The notes beneath the pieces are model-generated. The model saw only the letters and a list, made by a program, of their open reading frames with translations, ran no database searches and was not told the origin of the DNA. Below, piece by piece: positions 51,931-64,000 of a stretch of DNA of 64,000 nt (the first letter of the stretch is position 1; the number at the start of each line of letters is the position of its first letter). This DNA is from Holothuria scabra (taxonomy: Eukaryota; Echinodermata; Holothuroidea; Aspidochirotida; Holothuriidae), in assembly GCA_037179385.1 (NCBI GenBank), contig CM074189.1, positions 22,939,648-23,003,647 of the forward strand, given 5' to 3'. Made by a program: the position numbers and the translations under genes.

Positions 51931-52811
51931 GTGGAGCCGAGACAACCTTTTTTCTACAAGCTTCCCGAATATGTTCGTAAATTTTTATCATTTTAATATC
52001 CATGTAATTTCAATTTCAAAATAGAGAATTTTGTTTTTCGAGCAAAGTTTTGAACTTTCCCGACGCCTCTTTCATGAAATTACGAATTTTCTCCAATAAA
52101 AGCTCCATATTTGTAATCATTGTTTGAAAAGTGAAAATATTCAGCGCGCTACGCGCACCGCAAATTGCACTTCCTACTGGGCGGGGGGCTCGCGTATAAA
52201 ATCAGTTTGGTAAACTTTTCCGAGATCTCGATCAAAAAATGACATTCGAAAATATGCCATATGTGACACCAGATCATCAAGTGAAACCAGGAACTACAGT
52301 GCTAATTTCATAAATTTTCGTTCATAAAATTCCAGATTTTCTCTCATATGAGCTCTTAACGTTTTAAAATGTGGTCGGAGAGCCTCAATTAGTAGGCCTT
52401 AGATAACATAATGAAACTATTACGATCTTTGTTCGCCGTGCAATTCCAGATTTGCGAATAGGAACTGCAGATTCTTCAGTAATCCCCCAAATAAGAAATT
52501 CCAGAGTCAAAATTTTCTGCAGTACCGGCTCCATATTTTGTTTTAAAAGAGTAAAACTTTCCGCGCTGTGTCCGCCGCAAAATACTTCCATAATGCAGGG
52601 GTGTTAAGACTTAAAAAAGTTGCAAAATTTCTGTGCCTTGTCCCCCTGAAAAAAATATCTAACTAAGCATCTGCTATTTATTATGTAAATTTAATATTCA
52701 AGAAAATTGTTCAGAACATTTTTTTTATCATCCATCCAAAATAGAAAAAATAGAAATCGATCTGATGATATTGCGGCATTTTGTCTGTTTCGTGGTTTAT
52801 CGGATGAAAAG
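51931..52811. other. Gene-less stretch
   Basis: Contains a short CpG-richer patch (52140-52200) and otherwise AT-rich sequence. No exon is supported. Confidence 0.45.
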
Positions 52812-53350
52812 AAATATTACTCTTCCGGTAGTGTATTAAAAATGATAATTTTACTTTTTGCACAGTTTAAAACCTCTTATAAGCATACGCATCTGCTAAT
52901 TTTTATTGACCCACTTCTTGAATATTAGTAAACATAAACTGACATGCGCGTCACCCCAAGTTTAATATTTTACGTTTTAGCAGCTCTGGCCTAGTCCGTA
53001 TAAAATTAGTATTATCACCCCAAATAATCACATCTTTACAAATGTCAAAAGAACTTTTCTGTCAGAAGTGACTGACTTATGTGATATTACTCTTCCGCTT
53101 GAAGATTAAAATTGACAATTTCACCTTTTGGCACAGTTCAAAACCTCTTAGAAGCATACGCATCTGCTAACTTCTTATTGACCCATTTCTTGAATATCAG
53201 TAAAACTGACATGTGGGTCATCTTAAGGTTAATATTTTACGTTTTAGCAGCTCTGGCCTAGTCCGTGAAAAAATTAGTTTTGTTAACCCAAATAATTACA
53301 TCTTTACAAATGTCAAAAGAACTTTCCCGTCAGGACTGACTGATCACTTA
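52812..53350. repeat. Two-copy tandem duplication (~270 bp) upstream of LRR gene
   Basis: From 'atattactcttccg' at about 52815 to 53085 the sequence repeats from about 53093 to 53345. Shared blocks are 'aaaacctctta(t/g)aagcatac', 'gcatctgctaa', 'taatattttacgttttagca', 'gctctggcctagtccgt' and 'cacatctttacaaatgtca'. Identity is high, so the duplication is recent relative to other repeats here. It ends about 460 bp before the LRR start codon and could affect its promoter. Confidence 0.82.
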
Positions 53351-53812
53351 TGAAAAATTTTATCCGATTAAAACTTTAGTACACGAAAGGAGTCTCTGGT
53401 TATATATTTGGCAAAAGGTTGAATTATTTAAATTAATGATAGGAGGTTCAGATTTTTAGGTCTAAGCTGGCTTTACCAGTAACTCTGATCTTCTTGGTTG
53501 CGTGTTGCAACTCATTCAAGTGTACTTCCCTATGGTGTTGCTTGATTTGGATTTTCTTGTTTTTTCTCACTATTGTGAATCTTACATCACGAGTAGATGT
53601 CTTTATATTTCAAACAGAGTAAGCCAAATGTTGTCTTGTTCTGTGGTTCACTTCTTGTTGGTATCTTGCATGGTAAGTTTGCAGAGAAATCATTTTATGA
53701 GCGTTTTAAAGGAGCGGAAATCCTTAACCAAATAATCAAAATATCTAGGAAAGACTGTAGAAAATTTACATTCAAACCAGTCCCTTGCTTGACATTGACA
53801 ATTTCAAATAAA

Positions 53813-55290
53813 ATGTGGTTAAGATTTCTTGGTACCATGCTTTTGAAAACAGCAAGCGTTTTCTTTATTTCTGTTTTTATGCATGTAAGGTATACAGTTA
53901 CGTCATTCTGTGAAGAAAATTACAACGTTTACGACCGATGTCAATATCCATTTCCATCGGGATGTTGTTCTCTGCACTCTGCTTTTACTTGTAATGGAGT
54001 AAATCTACCCAACGCTAGTCAGCTTGGCGATGAGATACCAAAGTCGGTGAATAATGTTCTCATAGCCAACTCAAATAATTCTTTTATTAAAACTGGAAAC
54101 TGGATTTTTCTGTTAAATCTTACAAACTTGAAGCAGCTTTCATTTGTCAATAACAGAATAACAAATGTATCGGATCTGAATCCACTTTATTTTCAAAACA
54201 TTTACAACTTGGTAACTCTTGCAATTTCGAGAAACAACCTTTACATTTTTCCAGTGGAGAAGTTTGAAAACTTTAAAATGTTAAAGAATCTTGATTAACA
54301 TTGCAATCAGCTAAACACATTAGGTCAAGCTCCGTGGAATCTGCCTTCACTAGAAACTCTCTTTTTAAAATACAACCACATAACAAGGGTACAAGCGGGG
54401 CAACTGAAAGGATTAAGTAATCTTACTCGTCTGTATCTACCTTACAACAAAATATCATATTTTTCTATGAAAGTTCTGGATTCCTTACCAAAGTTAAAAA
54501 CACTGCAACTCTCGTTCAACCGACTCGTTCATCTCAACGAATACGGTGTTCTTCACGAAAAGTTGGAAATAATATTGTTGGACAATAACCTTTTCGAAAG
54601 CCCCCAACCTGTGGCTTTCACTGGACTTACTGCAATAGAACATGTCGTTTTCCAGAGCAACCATATAAAAGAACCACCAAACGTCAAATATGACGTATAT
54701 AAGACGTCAGTCACAGCACTGTCATTTAAGCACAATGAAATTGAAAAACTTTCCCCGATGATATTTGATAGTTTTCCAGATTTGTACACAGTTTCTATAT
54801 CTAAAAATCGTATTCATTGTATCAATGAAAACACGTTTCGTAGCATCACTTACCTTTCAACTCTTTTCATGGAACACAACGAGATCCATACCATCCCAAG
54901 AAACCTTTTTTGAATCTTCATAACCTTTCGATCATTGATCTCAGTTTTAACAAAATTTATGCATTACCTCCTGATATTTTTAAAGGTCGTTCAAAGTTTA
55001 CGACGCTTTTGCTCCTCAACAACCCGATTGTATGCAACTGCAGCGTTGCTCCTTTAGTGAAGTGGTTTCAGGGTTCAGCAATGCCGTCCCGACATTATCC
55101 CATTTGCCGGTTTCCCGAGTCCCTACGAAACAAGAAAGTTCATCTGGCGGAGCTTCCAAGCAATTGCTCTGATTCAGCTCTAAGACTTGTCTCTGATGGT
55201 ACTACAACCATTTTATCAACATTCGCAAATGAAGATGATACATTCCACACAAATTTAGAGTTGTCTCTAGCTGCCCTGGGAGTCATTTTG
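53813..55290 (+). pseudogene. LRR transmembrane receptor exon with two lesions
   Basis: The ATG at 53813 opens a signal peptide (MWLRFLGTMLLKTASVFFIS). A Cys-rich LRRNT-like cap follows (CEENYNVYDRC...SGCC), then about 12 leucine-rich repeats with the L-x-x-L-x-L-x-x-N-x-I pattern, and an LRRCT cap (VCNCSVAPLVKWF...CRFPESL...LPSNC). The exon ends within a transmembrane helix (LSLAALGVIL) at a donor, TTG|GTATGT. Two breaks are present: TAA at 54296-54298, where a Leu codon is expected, and a run of six T at 54906-54911, where seven would keep the LRR frame. No TIR or other cytoplasmic exon was found downstream. The architecture resembles Toll-like and other LRR receptors; without the cytoplasmic part the class cannot be fixed. 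It may be a pseudogene or an intact gene with base errors. Confidence 0.72.
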
Positions 55291-57959
55291 GTATGTACTT
55301 TTTTAGTTTTTTAAAAGGGGTGCTTCATAAATGCTTAACCCCCTCACGATAGCAGATTAAATTCGTGAAGTTTCTATCATTACACCAAATATTAATGGCA
55401 AGTCCATGCGTGTACAATTTGAATAAAAGATGCATCACTAGAAGTGAGCCCACTCCGCTTTATTTGTATTTGAAATTTGCATGTATAAATGTCGATTAAT
55501 TTGGTTTAAAAGTATTAATCTAACGTGCTTTTTGCATCATGACTAAATGAAGTGGCGTCATCGTCATACAAATTTCTGTCCTCATTGTGTTAGCTCAGAT
55601 AGATGTTAGCATTTAAGCTTGTCGCTTGATTGGAATTCATCATCAAAATAGTGGCTATCATTACATTCTGACAACCATCAAACAAATTAATCCATCCACA
55701 GTCTATCCAAAAGGACAACCCCATTGTCAAAACAGGGTCAATAATGTATATTCTAACGTACATATTTTCAAAAGGCCTGTTCTCCCGAAGTCTTAAAATT
55801 TGTCAAATTCTTGCTCTGAGAGTCATTTCTGGTGTAACACCATGACTCTCATGACTATTCGCAAACGCAGATCATGATTCGCGATAAAGATTTATAGCTT
55901 CGTCCACGGAGTTTATTTTCTATGTTTAAGAGCTTTACTTCTGTGTAGTAACATTTGCACGGCTTTTTAAATGCCGCTTGTTAAGATATGAATATTTGCA
56001 TGGGCGTCCGTAGGAATTTCCACAGGGGGGAGGGGAGTGGGGGGGTTAAGTCATTCATGGATGATTGAATTGTATACACTATATAAGCGGAGCGCCACCA
56101 TCGCTTGGTACGGAACGTATAAGAAAATTTTGGGTCTTAAACCTTCCAGATGGCGGGAGACGACACTTGACGAGTGCTCTAAGCTGCATGTACCCAGCTC
56201 TGAAACAGGAATTCCACGTCTGTAATTTTTAGATTTTTAGAATTTTCAGTGTAAAAATTTGTTGAAGGGAAATCTGCCTCTCGGTCACGGCTTCGCACGC
56301 ATATGCACGGCAAAACTTTCAACTGTAAAACAGCCTATATAGGCCTATTATCCGTAACCCAATTTTGAATCGTAACCGCCATATGGGAATGCTTAGTGCA
56401 TACGAGTTCAGTGTATACGCTTAACTGTGTAAATCACTATGAAAATACGGTACATTTTCCGACAAACTAAGCCCCTCCTCCCCAAACATTCAATAAATTA
56501 ACACATTTCACTCACGATTGATTTCCTTAACCAGTTCCCTTTAAACTGTTCTAAGTCTAATGTTCATGTAGTGAGAAAAAGTCTCGTCAATTTCCAGTTA
56601 AAAAAGAAGTGGTTTTATGGTTTTCCTATTAGAAACACAGATTTTAGGATGTTTTCGGTTGAGAGTAGCAAACAAAACTTGCCATAAATCTTGCCTAGTG
56701 TCATTGGTTAAATAAAAAATGACATATCTTTCCCTAAAACATTTTTAAGATTCAGTTTGATTGGACAGAGAAAACCGGCGTCATTTTGACATCGCATTGG
56801 AAAAAGCTAAAAAATCTTCCAATTAGATTACGTAATACCGTTTTCGCATGCGAGCTCACACACCGATTCCGCGAAAAATCCTGTTGTGCGCGATTTAGAG
56901 GTAAACATTCCCAAATGCCCCCCATTCACCTTGTGTATCCCAGTTACATTCGCGCATCGCAACTTGAGATCAGCACGGGACCAAACCAAGACCAACGCAT
57001 TCATCAATAGTCGAATGCCATATGCACACTTCATACCTTAGAACTAGTACAATTGGGCATAGTTTTTACAATTACAAATTTCCAAAAGATACCACGAATG
57101 ACGGTCCCCAAATTACGATTTCACTGTTGAGCATATTATCTTCTCTTTCGCTATTCCTGGTCAAATGCCAACACATTTCTCATGATTCATAATAGGGTAC
57201 ACCTATGACATACGTCGATGAGTACACAAGTTTGATTTTCTAAGGGGGGCAAGTAACCCCCTTGCCCCCCTTGCGGACGCACATGAATATTTGACCTTTG
57301 AACCTTTCGAACCGGAGTTAATTTTAATATTTTTCTTTAACAATGGTACTTACCTGATTACTTAGTGTCCTGTACATCTTTTTAAATCAAGAATTGAAAT
57401 TAACTTCTGTGCACTCTTCTTGCATTTCTTTTGAAACTGATATTTTGGTATTACCTTTAACAATAATTTTTGTAAACATCTGTAAAAACATGTCATTTGC
57501 GATGTTCGTCCTGTCGTTAATAAACACTGTTCGAAAAAGTAAGTACAAAGACTTTTGTTATAGAGTTTTGGTATACGACTTTTTGGCCAAAGTAAAATAA
57601 CATTGAAAAAAGACTTGTACCAAAACATCTCTTCTAGCAATCCTTTGTAATTGCTTTTTATTTGTTACTTACATGGAACAATAATTAGGATGTTCATTTC
57701 AATTCGTGCGAAGTGCAGCGAAATGTTTTTAAACAATTATTAACAATTGGCGGCCTCTGCCTAAAAAAACTGCTCCACTGTAAATATGCCACTACCCACA
57801 CTTTGTTCGTTGCAAATGAATTAGTAAGTTAAACAGATGGGCATAAAGATTCTGCTAAAATTTAGCATTGGCCATGACAATTGATAGAAATAGCAGAAAT
57901 ATAATATCACGCCACGGTCACGACGTCCGCATTTGTATTACCGAGTGTCTTCTCCATGG
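55291..57959. other. Sequence downstream of LRR exon; no TIR exon recognised
   Basis: Scanned for TIR-domain motifs and a completed transmembrane exon without success. It contains one 205-bp-repeat unit (about 56080-56220) and a CpG-richer patch (56840-56960). A frame at 57394-57600 has hydrophobic stretches but no clear acceptor. Confidence 0.45.
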
Positions 57960-58050
57960 AACTCCAACCATCACCATTCGCTTATGAAAATGGTACATTT
58001 GAGACAAATTTAGAGTTGGCAGTTGCTGTGCTTGGAGTCAATATGGTGTG
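57955..58050 (+). pseudogene. Relic of the 3' end of an LRR receptor exon
   Basis: The segment 'acatttgagacaaatttaga' and 'gctgtgcttggagtcaatatg' parallels 55236-55290 of the LRR exon, including the position of the donor (ATG|GTGTGA here). In the matching frame it reads NGTFETNLELAVAVLGVNM against DDTFHTNLELSLAALGVIL. Sequence further upstream is not recognisably LRR, so only the last part of a duplicate survives. Confidence 0.7.
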
Positions 58051-58632
58051 AATAATTTTTCTCTCTTCACATTGTTCTTAAAGAATTCTGATTGCACACA
58101 CAGTAGCCTAAAAGTTTGAAAAGAAAAATTTCTTCGAAATCCTTACTTTCAAATGTTAACACTGCATTGTTGGTTTAAATTACCGTATGGGGTAATATTC
58201 CAATATTAGTTTTGTTGAAGATTTGATGATGTGTCTACTCACTGAAAACTTATTTGCATATATTTAAGTTTAATGGGGCTGCATTTTAAAAAAATGGTTG
58301 AATGTTATGACTTTGGTTTGCTGATACTTCTTTAGCTTCCCAAGGAGGCATTCATGTGGGACATGTAAACACAATAAACAAAATAGTTTTAATATGGCCT
58401 TAAAAAAAACTTCAAGTGTAAATTTAGAATTCTAGCATTCATGTTAATTAATTTATATCTGAATAAATATGGCCGGCTGGAGGGAAAACATTAGCGTTCA
58501 GCTGGATTGCATTATTCGTTATCTCTAGTAGGGCTTGCGTCAGTGCGGAAAACTAGTACTGTTCCAAAAAATTGGCGCCTGCTCAGGGGGTGAATTGCGA
58601 GTTACTTCAACTATCATTTAACGAAGTGCTTG

Positions 58633-60606
<1,974 letters not shown>

Positions 60607-60672
60607 CAAGACAGGGCCGAGCACTGACCCGCACTGACCCGCAGGGGTCAGTGCATGCTCGGTCCTGTCTTG
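60607..60672. repeat. Inverted repeat at the 5' end of the LINE fragment
   Basis: The left arm 60607-60630 is the reverse complement of the right arm 60645-60672, except for one substitution and a CATG present only in the right arm. A 10-bp direct repeat ('gcactgaccc' twice, 60621-60640) lies in the centre. The right arm encodes the RT motif PQGSV / LGPVLF. Confidence 0.82.
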
Positions 60673-61680
60673 TTCTCAATCTATAGGATGCCCATACAGC
60701 AAACAGTACAAAAGTATCCTCTCAGCTATCACAAAAATGCTGATGACATTCAACTGTTTGTTTCTTATAATTCTAAAACTCCTGACAGTCTAACATTTGC
60801 TGTAAATATCTTACTGAACTGCATACATGATATCAAGGAATGGATGTACCCAAATTACTTGAAATTAAATGAGTCCAAAACTGACTTAATTAACATAACG
60901 TCACCGTATATTCATCGTGTTTGTGGAAATGTTTCCGTTGTTTTGGATGGTTGTACTATTACCCCATCGCATGTTGTCAAGAATCTTGGGGTCTTGTTTG
61001 ATGAAAACCTGTCTATGAATCCTCAGGTTTCAAACATAGTCAAGAGTTGTTCGTACCATCTACGGAATATTGGTAAAGTTAGACCTTTCCTCTCCAACGA
61101 GGCCTGTAAAATAGTCATACAGAGCCTGGTAATTTCAAAAATTGGCTATTGTAGCACTCTTTTAGTTGGAATACCACAGAGTCAGACCAAGCGATTGCAG
61201 ATCATACAGAACAAATTAAAGCTGCACGAATTATTTCTCGATCACCAGCAAATGACCATATAACTCCTATTCTGGCTGAGCTGCACTGGCTACCTTTTGA
61301 GCAGAGAACGCAATTCCGCATTCTTACTTATGTGTATAAGTGTCTTCACCATCTTGCCGATTTATCTGGAAAACCTGATACGACTTTAGAAGCCTTGTCG
61401 TGCTCTGAGATCTGCAAATTGCAATTACACTTTAGTGAAGCAGATATCTCGGAGGAAATTTGGTGGACAATCTTTCTCTGTTGCTGGTCCATGTCTCTGG
61501 AACGATATCCCAGCTCATATAAGGGATTCTCCATCTTTGCTGATTTTCCAAAGATTACTTAAAACTTATATTTTTACTAGTTATTTCTAATAGTTTTGTT
61601 TACTGTTAAGCGCTTTTTTGGCTTGGATTTAGCGCTATATAATCACCAGACATTATTATTATTATTATTAAATAAATTTA
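60640..61680 (+). mobile_element. 5'-truncated CR1/Rex-type LINE reverse transcriptase
   Basis: Starting at the RT block PQGSV|LGPVLFSIY, split by a 4-nt CATG, the frame covers the palm with KNADDIQLF (usual Y/FADD, so first residue changed), then LKLNESKTDL, KNLGVLFDENL and the thumb (CSYHLRNIGKVRPFL...). After a frame break near 61230 another frame continues with NDHITPILAELHWLPFEQRT and the terminal signature FSVAGPCLWNDIPAHIRDSP...LKTYIF. The 3' tail has 'gcgctatataatca' and an (ATT)n end. At least two frameshifts make it inactive. The 5' half including endonuclease is missing. Confidence 0.9.
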
Positions 61681-61704
61681 CTCCTATGGAGAAAGGAAAA
61701 ACAA

Positions 61705-62165
<461 letters not shown>

Positions 62166-62240
62166 GATCGAAATGCTCGGATCACTGTGAAAATGTGTAG
62201 GTCGAAAAGAGGCAGTAAAAAGTGCTTGAAAGTTTGCGGA

Positions 62241-62290
62241 AAAGTCCACGGCGTTTCGGGTATAAACCCTTCATCAGGTGGCAAAAACCA
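62241..62290 (-). ncRNA. Decayed hammerhead-like motif (minus strand)
   Basis: On the minus strand 'cCAC-CTGATGA-aGGGT-TTAT-ACCC-GAAA-C-GCC-GTGG' gives stem I (CCAC/GTGG), both core blocks and stem II of four pairs. The expected GUC before the cleavage site is GCC, so the required U is C. Stem III is reduced to one C-G pair. An outer stem I pairing (TTTG/CAAA) is possible. It sits about 310 nt beyond the stop codon of the minus-strand Penelope-like ORF, where such ribozymes are found in this element class. Confidence 0.6.
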
Positions 62291-62599
62291 AACTGAACAA
62301 CCAACAGTAACAATTGGACACGACAAACATCAAATCCGAAGCGATCGCTGTAAAAACAGAACCGAACGAAAGCGTCTGTCAGAAAACGTGAGTGCGAAGG
62401 ATGAAACACTAATCAAAAAAAAGAAGAAGAAAAAGAGCGTCCTGGATGAAAAAGTACACGTAAAAATCGAACAAGGTCAGAAAAAAGAAAAAAGTAGACA
62501 AAAACTAGGCGCGGAAAAAAATTAGGCCAACACAGTAAAAATCGAGCACGAACGGGTAAGTGTAAAAGGAGTAAAAACTGGCTCAAAAAATGGTAAATA
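62291..62599 (-). other. 3' region of the minus-strand Penelope-like element
   Basis: Non-coding sequence between the GIY-YIG stop codon and the hammerhead-like motif. It has no stable frame on the minus strand. A plus-strand lysine-rich frame here reflects A-rich composition. Confidence 0.5.
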
Positions 62600-63247
62600 T
62601 TACAAAAAGTCAATTCTAACGTCAAGGCCGTGTGGAGCGAGAGTACCTAGCCTCATGATAAGTCGGTTTTCAGCACCAAGGCGGTCACGATCGGAGCCTC
62701 GGCACATAACAGCTGCCGAAATGGTTAAATGCTGTATTGAACAAGGTGAAGGGGGATTAAAATGCGCAGCTACCGGGTATCCATGGAGATTCTGTTTGAT
62801 GGACCTAAGGTGCTCAGTGACTCGATCAGCGAGGCGGCGCTTGGTCTCTCCCACATACAACGAGTTACATCTCCCACAAGCTAAAATATAAACTACATTA
62901 GAAGAAATGCAGGAGAATCTTTGTTTGACAATGAAGCTATTGCCGTTGGGGCCTGAAATGTTGACGAGGTCGTGTTTGCCAACCACTGGGCATGAATTAC
63001 ACCTCGGACGGTTACATGGAAAGGTACCAGCGGTGTCGTTGAAATAAGTTTGTGGGTGGGAAGCCCGAACTAAATGGTTGGATAAATTTTTCTCAACTCT
63101 AAAAGCAGTAATGGGGGGTTCCGGGAAAACATCAGGGGTTGAGGGATCGTGTCGAAGCAACTCTACATTTTTGTAGATAGCGCGTAAAATAGGACGGACC
63201 GAAGGGTGATATGAAATAACCAAAGGAATACGTTGATTGGTACCAGA
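62600..63247 (-). mobile_element. Penelope-like element: Zn-finger plus GIY-YIG endonuclease
   Basis: About 215 codons on the minus strand start at an interrupted upstream end (NKSGTNQRIPLVISYHPSVR). They continue through a linker, a Cys-rich finger (PCNRPRCNSC...H) and a GIY-YIG nuclease (VVYILACGRCNSLYVGETKR, then RLADRVTEH) to TAA at 62600-62602. The Zn finger before GIY-YIG and the 'YVGET...R...EH' pattern are diagnostic of PLE C-termini. The frame is open throughout, without stops or shifts. The RT part that should precede it is absent; instead the sequence switches orientation near 63250. Confidence 0.88.
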
Positions 63248-63267
63248 TTTGTTCTATTCTGTTCTAT

Positions 63268-63587
63268 TATATCTCGGACTCATCTTTTGTTTTTCTCGAC
63301 CTTAAACTGTCCATTTACAACCATACAATTACCTCTAACCTACACTTTAAGCCAACCGACTCGCATAACTACCTTTTGTACCCTTCCAACCACACCAAAT
63401 CTTGCACTAAATCTATCCCTTATTCCCAGCTCTTGAGAGCTAGGCGAATATGTTCGGAGGATTCTGACTTCTCCACTGCCTCTGAGGAAATTTTAACCTT
63501 TTTTGAAAAACGCCAGTACCCTGCCAAAATCCTCTCTAATGCCCTACGCAGAATTCAAGGGACCAGCAGAGAGGAAGCCTTGGGGAA
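63268..63587 (+). mobile_element. Penelope-like element: C-terminal RT piece, opposite orientation
   Basis: The plus-strand frame reads SDSSFVFLDLKLSIYNHTIT, then LHFKPTDSHNYL, SIPYSQLLRARRICSEDSDF and ILTFFEKRQYPAKILSNALR. The words 'KPTD.H.YL' and 'SIPYSQ.LR.RRIC' are hallmark positions of PLE reverse transcriptase near its thumb. It lacks the catalytic palm upstream and the GIY-YIG domain downstream. It ends where a copy of element T begins (63588). Confidence 0.85.
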
Positions 63588-63826
63588 AAAGAATAGGAAC
63601 TCTCCGTGGGGATTGCAAAGTTTGAAAAGTTCTCATGCTACTTAGGCAGTTGCATTTTGATAATATCAAACTGTTGAGGGGAAAATAGGCTGTAAAGTTT
63701 AAAGAAAAACAAGGGCCTGTCCTTTAATGTGGGGATATGATGTCAAATATGCTTGCTTCAAGCTCACTGTTTGTTGAAAATGAGAGTTTTACTTGCTCAA
63801 ATCTTGAGAACCGCACATCGGATTCA
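63588..63826. mobile_element. TTAA-flanked element T, internal fragment (copy 3)
   Basis: Matches the middle of copies 1 and 2 ('aaagttctcatgc', 'tgtggggatatgatgtca', 'tgcttgcttcaagctcac', 'cgcacatcggat'). Both ends of the element are missing. PLE pieces abut it on both sides. Confidence 0.72.
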
Positions 63827-63837
63827 ATTCTCGAGAA

Positions 63838-64000
63838 GCAAACCCCGCGGAAATGAGAGTACAACGAATGTTAGTGATGCTCTGATCGGGCAAGTTAAAG
63901 TGTTGTGCCACAGGGAATTCTTGAGAGTGGTCACGTGCGGACTTAGTACGGTTATTGAAACGAATACGGAAAGGGCCATTTGTCTCTCCTACCTAGTTAC
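63838..64000 (-). mobile_element. Second Penelope-like GIY-YIG fragment, cut by window end
   Basis: On the minus strand the frame reads VGETNGPFRIRFNNRTKSAR, then EFPVAQHFNLPDQS. This matches the second half of a PLE GIY-YIG domain (YVGET...R.N.H...FPVA.HF). The sequence differs clearly from the GIY-YIG at 62600-63247, so it comes from another PLE family or copy. The N-terminal part lies beyond the window. Confidence 0.8.

Noticed and set aside
57394..57600. Hydrophobic frame considered as the next exon of the LRR receptor
   Set aside because: No usable acceptor in the right phase and no TIR or other signalling motif.
62187..62525. 112-codon lysine-rich plus-strand frame
   Set aside because: It is antisense to the 3' region of the minus-strand Penelope-like element and reflects A-rich sequence.

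Overview
This window looks like nuclear DNA from a marine invertebrate animal. It is AT-rich, coding sequence sits in short exons with GT-AG splice sites, there are no operons or bacterial signals, and it is crowded with MITEs, tRNA-derived SINEs, CR1-type LINE pieces and Penelope-like elements (PLEs). The recurring 'taggcct' words and the gene families (an orphan-type receptor tyrosine kinase, a leucine-rich-repeat receptor with decayed paralogues, a SAM/C2H2 family) would suit an echinoderm such as a sea cucumber. That assignment is a guess.

Layout. 1-12.35 kb: no gene recognised; a piggyBac-like MITE, a ~205-bp tandem array with a SINE inserted in it, and a local duplication. 12.35-20.8 kb (+): promoter-like sequence and exons of a SAM-domain gene; its second visible intron holds a broken C2H2 zinc-finger gene that is itself split by a 362-bp MITE. 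20.8-27.3 kb: repeats and unassigned sequence. 27.3-42.5 kb (+): a receptor tyrosine kinase with transmembrane, juxtamembrane and five kinase C-lobe/tail exons. No exon for the ATP-binding N-lobe was found between them. Its introns hold SINEs, a LINE 3' end, two near-identical TTAA elements and a long-TIR foldback element. 42.5-53.4 kb: 3' flank, repeats, and a relic of an LRR receptor gene. 53.8-55.3 kb (+): an LRR receptor exon with one in-frame stop and one homopolymer frameshift; another relic of the same family lies at 57.96 kb. 58.6-64 kb: a retroelement graveyard with three (TA)n tracts, a CR1-type LINE piece, a well-formed hammerhead ribozyme between two (TA)n tracts, and pieces of PLEs in both orientations, one with a decayed hammerhead-like motif downstream.

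The most notable points are the hammerhead ribozyme at 61925-61970, the head-to-head PLE halves meeting near 63.25 kb, the kinase gene without a visible N-lobe, and three single-base homopolymer lesions, each in an otherwise convincing reading frame. Those lesions could be assembly errors or real gene death. All family names come from reading motifs by eye; no database search was run.
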